DNA from: Staphylococcus sp. IVB6181 | Lineage (GTDB): Bacteria > Bacillota > Bacilli > Staphylococcales > Staphylococcaceae | DNA: 64,000 nt | Direction: 5' to 3' | NCBI RefSeq assembly: GCF_025561445.1 | Contig: NZ_CP095096.1 | Span: forward strand, 1,157,822 to 1,221,821 | Shown: positions 8,630 to 17,365 of the stretch, one piece after another | Layout of the letters: each line of letters opens with the position of its first letter | Numbering within the stretch: position 1 is the stretch's first letter | Notes under the pieces: model-generated | What the model was told of the DNA's origin: nothing | The model's input: only the letters and a program-made list of their open reading frames with translations | Database searches by the model: none | Position numbers and translations under genes: made by a program

Positions 8630-9167
8630 CACAATTACAGTGGATCAATTAAAAGAATTATTGCAGATTCAAAAGGAATTTGATGACAGAATACCAACTT
8701 TAAACCTAGAAGATAGCAAAGTAGCTTACATTGTAGAATTCTTTGAATGGTTTAATACTCTAGAAACTTTTAAAAATTGGAAAAAGCAACCAGGCAAACC
8801 ATTAGATGTACAGTTAGATGAGTTGGCTGACTTATTGGCATTTGGATTGAGTATAGCGAATCAATCTTGTAACGAAGATGAAAAAGAAGAATTAGTAGAC
8901 AATTTATATTCTTGGATTCAAAAAAGAGAAAAGGGTGGTAAATTCGATTTGTCTAAAAAAGATAACACGCTGACTATTGTTAAGTTACTCCCCCTTATGA
9001 TTTTGAGTGATAGTGATGAATCTGTGTTAGATGCAGTTACTTCACCATTTGGCTACGCAAAAAATTACTATTCAATCAACCAACTCGTTGAAGCATACAA
9101 AAAGAAAATGCAACGTAATCACGATAGACAAGACGGTAAAGCAGATAAAGACAAAGGATATGTGTAA
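8622..9167 (+). CDS. dut: Dimeric dUTPase (dUTPase_2)
   Basis: The 181-residue protein hydrolyses dUTP to dUMP and PPi, keeping uracil out of phage DNA. It belongs to the all-alpha dimeric family (PF08761), not the trimeric beta one. The metal-binding helices are visible: 'EFFEWFNTLETFKNWKKQ' and 'QLDELADLLAFGLSIAN'. I chose ATG 8622, after GTGGAGGATAA, over an upstream in-frame start. In S. aureus phages dUTPases also derepress Stl of pathogenicity islands; whether this one does cannot be read from sequence. Confidence 0.87.
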   Translation: MTNTITVDQLKELLQIQKEFDDRIPTLNLEDSKVAYIVEFFEWFNTLETFKNWKKQPGKPLDVQLDELADLLAFGLSIANQSCNEDEKEELVDNLYSWIQKREKGGKFDLSKKDNTLTIVKLLPLMILSDSDESVLDAVTSPFGYAKNYYSINQLVEAYKKKMQRNHDRQDGKADKDKGYV

Positions 9168-9192
9168 GGCGGTTCTTCCGCCTTGCTTTTAG
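9168..9192 (+). terminator. Small hairpin after dut
   Basis: GGCGG-TTCTT-CCGCC followed by TTGCTTTT forms a short stem with a weak T-run just after the dUTPase stop. It may reduce read-through into the rinB cluster. Confidence 0.45.
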
Positions 9193-9202
9193 GAGGAAGA
9201 CA

Positions 9203-9379
9203 ATGATTAAACCGATACTCAAAATAATCTTAACGCTTACACTATACGAAGCAGCTAAATACATCACTGAACAACTTATCATTTACCGTACACAGAACGA
9301 TGATGTGGAAGCACCTGCAGACTTCGATATAAACGATCACATACATCTTAATGATTTAAAAGCAGAGGTGAGTGATTAA
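9203..9379 (+). CDS. rinB: RinB-like transcriptional activator
   Basis: A 58-residue protein too short for many gene callers: it begins 'MIKPILKIILTLTLYEAAKY' and continues 'ITEQLIIYRTQNDDVEAPAD'. This matches the staphylococcal phage RinB family (hydrophobic N-terminus, 'YE--KY-TEQ', 'NDDVE-P-DF', 'L-AEV' end). In phage 11 RinA and RinB were linked to control of integrase and late genes. AGGAGGAAGAC precedes the start, and the stop abuts the next ATG. Its place just before the RinA-like gene supports the call. Confidence 0.8.
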   Translation: MIKPILKIILTLTLYEAAKYITEQLIIYRTQNDDVEAPADFDINDHIHLNDLKAEVSD

Positions 9380-9565
9380 ATGGAAGATATATTATTTACT
9401 ATTATATTGATAGTTGCGATTATTTGTTACACCGTCTATAAGATAGATAGTAACCATGTGAATAGACCGGAGAGTCATAGAATTTCACCTAAACCAGAGA
9501 AAGAACCGACGCCACCAAAGAAAGATAAAGGTACAAGAATGCCGCCAGGAAAGGAACGTGAGTGA
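9380..9565 (+). CDS. Small single-pass membrane protein
   Basis: A 61-residue protein with one N-terminal membrane helix ('ILFTIILIVAIICYTVYKI') and a proline/lysine-rich cytoplasmic tail. It begins right after the rinB stop. Similar short membrane proteins occur in the rinB region of staphylococcal phages; function unknown. Confidence 0.55.
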   Translation: MEDILFTIILIVAIICYTVYKIDSNHVNRPESHRISPKPEKEPTPPKKDKGTRMPPGKERE

Positions 9566-9924
9566 TTGATATGGGCGAAAAGGTAAACGAAGAGAACAAA
9601 AAATTAGACTTTGATAAAACAAAAGAAAATGAAAGAGAACTTCTCATAAAGGGTTATCATTACTGCATTAAACATATTGACGAGGAAATTAAGCAGGCGA
9701 TTGATAATGGTATATACAGAGTGTCTTTAAATGTTTTTGCTTTACATCTCACTGTTATTTCTAGCGATACAGGAAGAATTAATAATGACACTATTCAAGC
9801 GGTTATACACCACTATAAAAAACAAGGGGTTAAAGCCTATATTTATTTTGAAGAAGGATATGGAGGTGTAAATATTAGAAGACATCCGGAGGAAAGACTT
9901 ATTATAGATTGGAGTAATGTATAA
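9562..9924 (+). CDS. Phage protein of unknown function
   Basis: A 120-residue protein from GTG 9562 (AAAGGAAC just upstream) or from ATG 9571. It has charged N-terminal helices, then 'GIYRVSLNVFALHLTVIS' and a beta-rich end, giving an alpha/beta look. No recognised family. It overlaps the upstream stop, consistent with operon packing. Confidence 0.55.
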   Translation: MIDMGEKVNEENKKLDFDKTKENERELLIKGYHYCIKHIDEEIKQAIDNGIYRVSLNVFALHLTVISSDTGRINNDTIQAVIHHYKKQGVKAYIYFEEGYGGVNIRRHPEERLIIDWSNV

Positions 9925-10050
9925 ATGTGGATAGCACTAACCATTCTCTTCGCTCTCCTCTCTCTTGTGCTTTATATGGCGAACAGAGAGTTGAATGAAG
10001 AGTTGGAGTTGAAGAATAGAATTATAGAAGTGTTGAGAAAAGATAAGTAA
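9925..10050 (+). CDS. DUF1514-like small membrane protein
   Basis: A 41-residue frame starting one base after the preceding stop. It has one N-terminal membrane helix ('MWIALTILFALLSLVLYMAN') followed by a charged helix ('NEELELKNRIIEVL'). The MW- start, single helix and acidic helix match the DUF1514 type found just before rinA in S. aureus phages. Function unknown. Confidence 0.55.
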   Translation: MWIALTILFALLSLVLYMANRELNEELELKNRIIEVLRKDK

Positions 10051-10063
10051 GTGGAGGAATTAG

Positions 10064-10543
10064 ATGAGTGTAGATATAAAACCTGGGACTTTTAAATATA
10101 TTGAGTCCGAAATATATAACCATCAAGATAATAAGAAAGAAATTAATAGGTTGAGGATGGAAATATTAAATCCATATAAAGAAGCAGACTCTAATATTAT
10201 ATACGGACCAATGCAAAAAGGAGAGCCAACACGCACAACAGAAGTTATGGCTACTCGCTTACTTACTAATAAGATGTTACGTAACAATGATCCTGAATAC
10301 TTACGCTTTTATAAGTCTAAGCAGTGGCAGAAGATGCGTGAAATTGTATTGATGGAGAATGATTATATTTGTAAATCTTGTGGACGACAAGCACAAATGG
10401 TTGACCATATTATCCCAACAAAAGCTGATTGGTCAAAACGGTTGGAAAAAGAAAACTTACAGCCATTGTGTTACGAATGCCACAACAGAAAAACGAAACG
10501 AGAACAAAAGGAAGTCCCCCACATCAAAGAACGGGGGCGGTGA
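10064..10543 (+). CDS. RinA N-terminus fused to HNH endonuclease
   Basis: The 159-residue protein appears chimeric. Residues 1-75 resemble the first half of RinA/ArpU late-transcription activators: 'TFKYIESEIYNHQDNKKEI', then 'LRMEILNPY' and 'TTEVMATRLLTNK'. From residue about 78 it becomes an HNH nuclease: 'RFYKSKQWQKMRE', 'CKSCGRQAQMVDHIIP' and 'LQPLCYECHNRKTKRE', with two CxxC zinc pairs and the catalytic DH. The RinA helix-turn-helix half is missing. HNH proteins next to terminase genes help cleave cos ends in many phages (known biology). A GTGGAGGAATT site precedes the start. Confidence 0.7.
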   Translation: MSVDIKPGTFKYIESEIYNHQDNKKEINRLRMEILNPYKEADSNIIYGPMQKGEPTRTTEVMATRLLTNKMLRNNDPEYLRFYKSKQWQKMREIVLMENDYICKSCGRQAQMVDHIIPTKADWSKRLEKENLQPLCYECHNRKTKREQKEVPHIKERGR

Positions 10544-10635
10544 GGAGAGTGCCGAAGAACGAGGCCCACTCTTCTTCTCAAAGATTTCCCTTAATTTTTA
10601 ATACTAGGTACTAAAATATAATGGAGGTGCTAAAA

Positions 10636-11109
10636 ATGGCAGGTAGACCTCGAAAACTTCTGAATAATACAAAGAAAAATTATACAAAGGAAGAAATAAT
10701 TGAAAAAAAACGCCAAGAAGCACAATTAAACAAATTTTCAAAAATAGATTCACAACCACCCGACTTTTTAGATGACATTGCCAAGGAAGAATACCTAAGA
10801 ATATTGCCGTATATGCAAGAATTACCCATATCAAACTTGGATAAAGCGCAACTCTCGCAATATTGCAGTTTTTACAGTGACTTTGTTAGAGCGAGCTTGC
10901 ATCTTGAAGAGACTGGCGGGGTATTAATCGAAGGAACGAATGGAGAGCCGAAAGTGAACCCGGCTTTTACTGCTAAAGAGAAAGCAGGTACGCGAATGCA
11001 ACAAGTAGCTAACACGCTAGGATTAACAATCGATAGTAGATTACGCATTGTTGTTCCTGAAGAAAAAGAAGTTGATGATCCGTTTAAAGAATTTGTGAGT
11101 GACGACTAA
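10636..11109 (+). CDS. terS: Terminase small subunit, P27 family
   Basis: The 157-residue protein begins 'MAGRPRKLL' at ATG 10636, after ATGGAGGTGC, and not at the upstream ATG 10621. It matches the P27 small-terminase family (PF05119): basic N-terminus, helical 'FLDDIAKEEYLRILPYM', and 'NPAFTAKEKAGTRMQQVANTLGL'. It recognises the packaging site and hands DNA to TerL. With HNH and P27 TerS, cos-type packaging is likely. The stop overlaps the terL start. Confidence 0.88.
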   Translation: MAGRPRKLLNNTKKNYTKEEIIEKKRQEAQLNKFSKIDSQPPDFLDDIAKEEYLRILPYMQELPISNLDKAQLSQYCSFYSDFVRASLHLEETGGVLIEGTNGEPKVNPAFTAKEKAGTRMQQVANTLGLTIDSRLRIVVPEEKEVDDPFKEFVSDD

Positions 11110-12812
11110 TGGTTGATTATGCAACACTTTACGCAGAAAAGGTTTTAAGTGGCGATATACTAGTTAGTGAAAAGAACTACGCAGTGGCTGAACGCCATTT
11201 AAATGATTTAAAACATCCACCTGAAGGTTGTTATTGGGATGCTAAAAAAGCTAACAAGGCTATCAAATTCATCGAGATGTTACCTGACCCTAAAACCAAT
11301 CAGCCTATGCCTCTAATGCTCTTTCAGAAATTTATTGTAGGGAGTATTTACGGTTGGCGTCGTGAAGGCGGCTTTAGACGATATACAAAAGGATACATTA
11401 GTATGGCAAGAAAACAGGGACAGTCATTAATTGTAGCAGGTATGTCATTAAATGAATTACTGTTCGGTCAATATCCTAAATTCAACCGTCAAATATATGT
11501 TTCATCTTCAACTTATAAACAGGCACAAACAATATTCAAAATGGCTAGCCAACAAATCAAGTTGTTACGTTCAAAAAGTGACTTTATTCGTAAGTCAACA
11601 GATGTACGCAAGACAGATTTAGCGCATATTGATTCAACTAGTGTTTTTGAGCCACTTTCTAACAATCCTGATGCTGTAGATGGTAAAGATCCAACTGTGG
11701 CTATATTGGACGAATTGGCAAGTATGCCAGACGACGAAATGTACTCAAGATTTAAAACAGGTATGACATTACAGAAGAACCCGCTTACACTCTTGATTTC
11801 TACTGCAGGCGACAACTTGAACAGTCAAATGTATCAAGAATATAAATACATTACAAAAATATTATCAGGTGAAGTTAAAGCAGATAATTATTTTGTTTAT
11901 TGTGCTGAAATGGATTCCGAAGAAGAAGTGAATGATGAGAGTAAATGGATTAAGGCAATGCCGCTTTTAGAGTCGGATGAACACAGAGACACGATACTAC
12001 GTAATATTAAGTCGGATATTCAAGATGAATTAGAAAAAGGAACGTCATTTCATAAAATTTTGATTAAAAACTTTAATCTTTGGCAGGCTAACAAAGAGGA
12101 TAGCTTAATCAATATTAACGAATGGGAAGCAATCGAAGTAAATCGAGATAACTATAATTTGTACGGAAAAGACGTGTATATCGGCGTCGATTTATCACGA
12201 CTTGATGACTTAACATCAGTAGGTTTTATATTCCCGACAGATGACGGAGATATGTTAATTGATAGCCATTCATTTATAGGTTTAAGAACTACACTCGAAC
12301 AAAAGTCGAAACGTGACAAAATTAATTACGAAAAGTTAATCAACACAAGTGAAGCAGAAGTGACAACATCCGAGAGTGGTATGATTGATTACAAGCGCGT
12401 CATTGAATACATCTTCGACATTGTGGAAGAGTATCGGTTAAACGTTAAAGCATTGTGTTATGATCCATGGAATGCACAATCATTTGTGACAACATTAGAA
12501 TCTATGGTGGTTGATTGGCCGCTTATTGAAGTCGGTCAAAGTTTCAGAAGCCTCTCACAACCCATTAAGCAATTTAGAATGTGGGTTGCTGAAAAGACTA
12601 TTAAACATTTCGGTAATAACCTATTAACTATTGCAGTCAATAATGCCGTCTTGATTTATGACGGTGAGGACAATGTTAAGATTAACAAAAAGATGAATCG
12701 ACAAAAGATTGACCCTATCATCTCTGTTATAACTGCTTTTAGTGAAGCAAGTATGCATGAATTCGAGGTTGATTGGTCATCAATATATGAAAATGAAGAA
12801 TTCGGCTTTTAA
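11109..12812 (+). CDS. terL: Terminase large subunit
   Basis: The 567-residue packaging motor has an N-terminal ATPase (Walker A-like 'SMARKQGQSLIVAG' near residue 105 and Walker B 'PTVAILDELASMPDD' near 200) and a C-terminal RNase H-fold nuclease ('DVYIGVDLSRLDDLTSVGF' near 358 and a later Asp at 'LCYDPWNAQS'). This is the Terminase_1 (PF03354) arrangement of HK97-like phages. Full length, no lesion seen. Confidence 0.92.
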   Translation: MVDYATLYAEKVLSGDILVSEKNYAVAERHLNDLKHPPEGCYWDAKKANKAIKFIEMLPDPKTNQPMPLMLFQKFIVGSIYGWRREGGFRRYTKGYISMARKQGQSLIVAGMSLNELLFGQYPKFNRQIYVSSSTYKQAQTIFKMASQQIKLLRSKSDFIRKSTDVRKTDLAHIDSTSVFEPLSNNPDAVDGKDPTVAILDELASMPDDEMYSRFKTGMTLQKNPLTLLISTAGDNLNSQMYQEYKYITKILSGEVKADNYFVYCAEMDSEEEVNDESKWIKAMPLLESDEHRDTILRNIKSDIQDELEKGTSFHKILIKNFNLWQANKEDSLININEWEAIEVNRDNYNLYGKDVYIGVDLSRLDDLTSVGFIFPTDDGDMLIDSHSFIGLRTTLEQKSKRDKINYEKLINTSEAEVTTSESGMIDYKRVIEYIFDIVEEYRLNVKALCYDPWNAQSFVTTLESMVVDWPLIEVGQSFRSLSQPIKQFRMWVAEKTIKHFGNNLLTIAVNNAVLIYDGEDNVKINKKMNRQKIDPIISVITAFSEASMHEFEVDWSSIYENEEFGF

Positions 12813-12822
12813 AGGAGGTGCC

Positions 12823-13023
12823 ATGATGAAATTGAGCAAACTTTTAATACCTTTAAAATTAATGATTGTTAATATTGTCAGCATCCTTTTTTTATTAGGT
12901 TTAATTATTATAAACACTGCAATATATTTAGGGTTTGGCGCTGTATATGGTTTGGTTATTACAGGCGTTTTCCTAGTGGTTATTGCGTTAATCATTGACA
13001 ACGAATCACGCGAGAGGAGGTGA
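12823..13023 (+). CDS. Small two-helix membrane protein
   Basis: A 66-residue protein (ATG 12823 or 12826, behind AAAGGAGGTG) made of two hydrophobic helices and an arginine-rich end. Similar small membrane genes sit between terL and portal in many staphylococcal phages (DUF1056-like), with no known role. It ends four bases before the portal start. Confidence 0.6.
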   Translation: MMKLSKLLIPLKLMIVNIVSILFLLGLIIINTAIYLGFGAVYGLVITGVFLVVIALIIDNESRERR

Positions 13024-13027
13024 TTAA

Positions 13028-14326
13028 GTGGGTATCTTCTTAAGAAACGAAAATAGAGATTTACAGTATAACGAAGATGATCTACAAATGATGGTTCAGA
13101 CGTTACCTGGTTTTCAGGGTACTAATTTAAGGCAGTATACGCCTATAGATGCCATTAAGCACAGTGACATTTTTACAGCAGTTATGATGATTGCATCCGA
13201 TTTAGCACGTATGCCGATTAGATTAAATGTGAACGGTCAGATTGATTATAGCAACAAGATTGTCAATCTACTAAATACAAGACCAAATTCACTGTATAAC
13301 GGCTATATTTTTAAATTGGTTGTATTTGCCAATGCTTTATTGACTTCTCATGGTTACGTTGAAATCACACGTGATAAGTTAGGTAACCCTATTAGTTTAA
13401 CTTTTAGAAAGACTTCAGAAGTTGAATTAAAATCTGACCGAACGGGACGTCCGTACTATTTACATGAACGCACCGATGATAATGGTCAATTTATTAGTCG
13501 AAATATTAAATACGAAGATATGTTAGACATTAAATTCTACTCGTTAGACGGGATTCATGGGTTATCTTTGTTAGATACTTTAAGTAAAACGATTGATTCG
13601 GATAACAATGGTAAGGACTTTTTAAACAACTTCTTGCGTAATGGCACGCATGCAGGCGGAATACTTAAGATGAAAGGCGTCTTAAACGATAAAAAAGCAA
13701 GAAACCGTGCGAGAGAGGAATTCCACAAAGCGTTTAGTGGCACTAAACAAGCCGGTAAAGTGGTTGTACTTGATGAATCGATGACATTCGACCAATTAGA
13801 AGTTGATACAGAAGTGTTAAAGCTGATTCGTGAGAATAAATCGTCCACACGTGAGATTGCAGGTGTGTTTGTCATACCATTGCATAAATTCGGTATTGAA
13901 ACAACGAATATGAGCATTACTGACGCTAATCTTGACTATCTTTCAACGTTAAAACCATACATTACGTGTGTGTGTGCAGAGTTGAATTTCAAATTTAATG
14001 ATGAATATACAGATAATGTTTGTGAATTCAAATTTGATACGACTGAAATACGTGTGGTTGATGAAAAAACACAAGCTGAAATCGATAAAATTAATATTGA
14101 TTCAGGTAAAACAAACATTGATGAAGTCCGTAAACGTGATGGATTACCGCCTATACCAGGTGGCTACGGTAGTATACATCGTGTTGACCTTAACCACGTA
14201 AATATAGCACTTGTTGATGAGTATCAAATGAATAAATCACGTGGTACTGACAAAAAATTGAAAGGTGGCGAGGAAAATGGGCAAGGAAATGAGAATCGGA
14301 AATATTACAGAAGTACGTTCGAATGA
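13028..14326 (+). CDS. Portal protein, HK97 family
   Basis: The 432-residue protein starts with GTG 13028 (GAGAGGAGG upstream). Conserved features include 'DIFTAVMMIASDLARMPI', the 'LNTRPNSLYNGYIFK' segment, 'DMLDIKFYS' and 'EIAGVFVIPLHKFG'. It forms the dodecameric channel at one capsid vertex, through which TerL pumps DNA. Its 3' end overlaps the protease gene by 50 bases, as is common in this phage type. Confidence 0.92.
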   Translation: MGIFLRNENRDLQYNEDDLQMMVQTLPGFQGTNLRQYTPIDAIKHSDIFTAVMMIASDLARMPIRLNVNGQIDYSNKIVNLLNTRPNSLYNGYIFKLVVFANALLTSHGYVEITRDKLGNPISLTFRKTSEVELKSDRTGRPYYLHERTDDNGQFISRNIKYEDMLDIKFYSLDGIHGLSLLDTLSKTIDSDNNGKDFLNNFLRNGTHAGGILKMKGVLNDKKARNRAREEFHKAFSGTKQAGKVVVLDESMTFDQLEVDTEVLKLIRENKSSTREIAGVFVIPLHKFGIETTNMSITDANLDYLSTLKPYITCVCAELNFKFNDEYTDNVCEFKFDTTEIRVVDEKTQAEIDKINIDSGKTNIDEVRKRDGLPPIPGGYGSIHRVDLNHVNIALVDEYQMNKSRGTDKKLKGGEENGQGNENRKYYRSTFE

Positions 14327-14876
14327 TGATAACGAAATGGTCATTGAAGGTTACGCTTTAAAATTTGACACGTGGTCAGAAAATTTAGGTGGCTTCAAAG
14401 AAACGATTTCACGCAGCGCTTTAGAAAACACTGATTTATCTGATGTGCGTTGTTTAGTAGATCATGTACCTTCACAAATTATAGGTCGAACAAAGTCAGG
14501 TACTTTAGAACTTGAAACTGATGATGTTGGCCTTAAATACCGTTGTAAATTACCGAATACAACATTTGCACGTGACTTATATGAGAATATGCGTGTAGGT
14601 AACATCAATCAATGTTCATTCGGATTTATGCTCGATGAACAAGGTGATGAAATGCGTTTTGACCAACAAGAAAATATCTACAAAAGAACTTTAAAATCCA
14701 TTAGAGAACTCACAGATGTATCTGTGGTAACATATCCCGCGTATAAAGACACGGATGTTAAACCGGCATTACGCAGCATTGAAAACATTGAAACTGAAGA
14801 ACGCAAAAAGGTGTTAGAGTTAAAACTAAAAAAACATTTTATTAGAAATAAGCTTGGTGAAGTTGGACACCGTTAA
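14277..14876 (+). CDS. Prohead maturation protease, HK97 type
   Basis: The 199-residue protein starts at ATG 14277, preferred to upstream in-frame starts because GGTGGCGAGG lies just before it. Catalytic residues of the U35/HK97 protease family are visible: His in 'RCLVDHVPSQIIG' and Ser in 'INQCSFGFML'. It cleaves the delta domain of the major capsid protein during head maturation. Confidence 0.9.
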   Translation: MGKEMRIGNITEVRSNDDNEMVIEGYALKFDTWSENLGGFKETISRSALENTDLSDVRCLVDHVPSQIIGRTKSGTLELETDDVGLKYRCKLPNTTFARDLYENMRVGNINQCSFGFMLDEQGDEMRFDQQENIYKRTLKSIRELTDVSVVTYPAYKDTDVKPALRSIENIETEERKKVLELKLKKHFIRNKLGEVGHR

Positions 14877-14888
14877 CAAATGCAACCA

Positions 14889-14921
14889 TAGGACGTGCTT
14901 AAAAGCGACGTCTATTTTTTA
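14889..14921 (+). terminator. Possible weak terminator before the capsid gene
   Basis: AGGACGT-GCTTAAAAGC-GACGTCT with a bulged G, followed by ATTTTTTA. It sits in the gap between protease and capsid genes and could adjust capsid expression. Confidence 0.4.
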
Positions 14922-14945
14922 TGTAAGAATTTAGGAGGAATTTAA

Positions 14946-16204
14946 ATGAATAGAAAAAATATTTTACATTCTGAAATTTTGGATTTAACACGTAGTATTG
15001 ACTTAAAAATCAAATATGCTACACGTGCATTAGACAATGACGAATTAGAGAAAGCAGAGACTTTAGAAAAGGAAATCGCAGACTTGCGCTCTAAAATTCA
15101 AGAGAAAGAAGCAGAGCTAAAGAAATTAAAAGATAAAGACGACGAAGTAGAAAATGCAAATCCACAACCTGTAGTGGTTGAACAAGAACGTTCATACCGT
15201 CAAGCGCCTAACTTAAATGATTTAGGTATTTCAATTCAAGATACTAAAGTAACTTCACAAGAAGTTAGAGATTTTACTAATTATCTTGAAACACGCGAAG
15301 ATATTAAGGGTGGTTCTTTAAAAACGGATTCAGGTTTTGTAGTTATTCCGGAAGAAATCGTAACTGTCATTCTTAAATTAAAAGAAGTAGAGTTTAATCT
15401 TGATAAATATGTAACTGTTAAACGTGTTACTAATGGTTCTGGTAAATACCCTGTTGTACGTCAATCAGAAGTTGCAGCACTTGAAAAGGTAGAAGAATTA
15501 GAAGAAAACTCTGAATTAGCGGTTAAGCCATTCTTCCAATTAGCATACGACATCGACACACACACCGTGGTTACTTCCGTGTTTCTCGTGAATCAATCGA
15601 AGATGCAAAAGTTAATGTACTGCAAGAATTAAAATTATGGATGGCACGTACAATTGCGGCTACACGTAATAAAGCGATTATTGATGTAATTACTAAAGGT
15701 TCAACGGGTTCTAAAGATAGCGGTTTTGAAAAAGAAGGCGCTAAACTTGAAACTAAAAAAGCAAAATCATTAGACGATATTAAAGACGCTGTGAATTTAA
15801 ATGTGAAACCTAACTACGAGCATAATGTAGCTATTGTGTCTCAAACGATGTTTGCGAAATTAGACAAAATGAAAGATAAGCTAGGTAACTACTTAATCCA
15901 ACCTGACGTTAAAGAGAAAACGCAACAACGTTTATTAGGCGCTAAAGTGGAAATCTTGCCTGATGAAATGCTCGGTGAAAAAGGCAAAAATACGATGATT
16001 ATCGGTAACTTAAAAGACGCTATTGTGTTATTTGACCGCTCTCAATACCAAGCGTCATGGACTGATTACATGCACTTTGGTGAGTGCTTAATGGTTGCAG
16101 TACGTCAAGATTGCCGTATTTTAGATTATAAATCAGCTATTGTCATTGAATATGATGATAGCCAACTGCCAGAAGAAGAATCAGACCATATGGAAACACT
16201 ATAG
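14946..16204 (+). pseudogene. HK97-fold major capsid protein, frameshifted at (AC)5
   Basis: The first frame (14946-15632) encodes the delta domain coiled coil ('EKAETLEKEIADLRSKI') and the first part of the capsid fold, then drifts into nonsense after 'YDIDTH'. The correct continuation, 'RGYFRVSRESIEDAKVNVLQ' and then 'ELKLWMARTIAA', is in another frame that runs to 16204. The switch point is an (AC)5 run at 15556-15565; removing one AC unit gives a single frame of 419 codons including the stop, a normal length. The product from 15641 alone lacks half of the fold. A 5'-truncated or sequencing-error explanation cannot be told apart without reads. Confidence 0.88.
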
Positions 16205-16216
16205 GAGTGATTGAAA

Positions 16217-16375
16217 ATGGCGAAATATAAAGTGAAAACGGCTTATATTGATAAAGAATTACAAAAGGTGTTAAAGGTTGGCGACGAAGTTGATATGACG
16301 GTAAAACGTGCTAATGAGGTTAATAAAAAAGGGACACCACAAAACGGCATCTTAGAACGTATCGATGTTAAGTAG
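16217..16375 (+). CDS. Small phage head protein of unknown function
   Basis: A 52-residue basic protein starting at ATG 16217 with TAGGAGTGATTG before it. Sequence 'MAKYKVKTAYIDKELQKVLK' followed by 'VGDEVDMTVKRANEVNKKG' looks like a small beta-barrel or SH3-like fold. It lies between the capsid and connector genes, where similar tiny proteins occur in related phages. No family named. Confidence 0.55.
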   Translation: MAKYKVKTAYIDKELQKVLKVGDEVDMTVKRANEVNKKGTPQNGILERIDVK

Positions 16376-16384
16376 GTGATAGCA

Positions 16385-16675
16385 GTGAGTGACTTACAGC
16401 TATTAAAAAAACATTGCAAGATAGACCATAATTCAGAAGATGATTTACTAGAAATGTATTACGAATGGGCAAAAGAGGATATAGCGAGTGCGGTGACTGA
16501 TGATATGGCTTGGTTAGAGAAGCAAAGATTATTTAAAACTGCAGTATACCCACTCACTGCTTATTACTTTGAAAATCGTTTAGCATTTAATGAAAGGAAT
16601 TTAAGTTATGCACCTCACATGGTATTAAGTGTCGTGCATAAGTTACGATCAGCGTATGAAATTCAATTCGAATAG
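16385..16675 (+). CDS. Head-tail connector protein, gp6-like
   Basis: A helical protein of about 96 residues. GTG 16385 is the likely start, with TAGGTGAT before it; GTG 16376 is also open. The 'DDLLEMYYEWAKEDIASAV' helix and the later 'LTAYYFENRL' fit the gp6/QLRG-type connectors (PF05135), which form the ring below the portal. Position right after the capsid supports it. Confidence 0.75.
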   Translation: MSDLQLLKKHCKIDHNSEDDLLEMYYEWAKEDIASAVTDDMAWLEKQRLFKTAVYPLTAYYFENRLAFNERNLSYAPHMVLSVVHKLRSAYEIQFE

Positions 16676-16988
16676 ATTAAACGAACGTGTCACTTTTTGC
16701 CATGACACTAGTAAATCAATCAATGGTCTACCACAAAAGCCGATTACAGAGGAGTTATACAGTTGCTACGCATGTATTCAAGACGCAAGAGAATCAGATA
16801 TGCAGACAAGCTTAACCACAAGTTCACAATTTATTAAAACAATAATCATACGTGATCCACGAGGAGATTATAAACCAAACAATAAACATTATGTAATCCA
16901 TGATGGCGAAAGGTATCAAATTAAGTACGTCAAAAAGGATTATCAAGATAAATCCTATGTGCGTGTTTATTGCGAGGTGGTTTTCTAA
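16656..16988 (+). CDS. Head-tail adaptor (head closure)
   Basis: A protein of 110 residues from ATG 16656, overlapping the connector gene; a longer frame from 16629 is open but has no better ribosome site. The family pattern 'NRLNERVTF' at the start and 'YVIHDGERYQIKYVKKDYQD' towards the end is that of the phage_H_T_join group (PF05521). It would seal the head beneath the connector. Confidence 0.75.
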   Translation: MKFNSNRLNERVTFCHDTSKSINGLPQKPITEELYSCYACIQDARESDMQTSLTTSSQFIKTIIIRDPRGDYKPNNKHYVIHDGERYQIKYVKKDYQDKSYVRVYCEVVF

Positions 16989-17365
16989 TGGGTGCAAAGA
17001 TTGAAAAAAACGATATAGAACAAGGTTTGGTTAGAAAGCAATTAGAGTTTAAGGCGTCGCAGAATCGTGTATTAAAAGCCGGTGCAATGGCACTTACACC
17101 TTTGCTTAAACGTAACACGCCAGTCAGTGAAAACAAGCGACATGCAAAGGATAATATCGCCGTGTCGAACATTCGAACTGACCGTGATTCAAGTGAAAAG
17201 TACGTGCTTATTGGATATACAAAAGGTTATTCGCACCGTATACATGCAACTGAATTTGGAACTATGTATCAGCGTCCACAGATGTGGATTACAAAGACAG
17301 AGAAAAACGGCAGTAAGTTAGTGTACAAAGCTATGTTGACTGCTATGAAAAGGGTGATGAAATGA
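16988..17365 (+). CDS. HK97 gp10-like minor structural protein
   Basis: A 125-residue protein from ATG 16988, overlapping the previous stop by one base. 'ALTPLLKRNTPVSENKRHAK' and 'YSHRIHATEFGTMYQRPQ' are characteristic of the HK97 gp10 family (PF04883), proteins at the head-tail junction or tail terminus. It overlaps the next gene by 4 bases. Confidence 0.78.
   Translation: MGAKIEKNDIEQGLVRKQLEFKASQNRVLKAGAMALTPLLKRNTPVSENKRHAKDNIAVSNIRTDRDSSEKYVLIGYTKGYSHRIHATEFGTMYQRPQMWITKTEKNGSKLVYKAMLTAMKRVMK

Noticed and set aside
15641..16204. Second half of the capsid gene as a separate short capsid gene
   Set aside because: It lacks the N-terminal half of the HK97 fold, and its missing residues are found in frame just before it, after the AC repeat.
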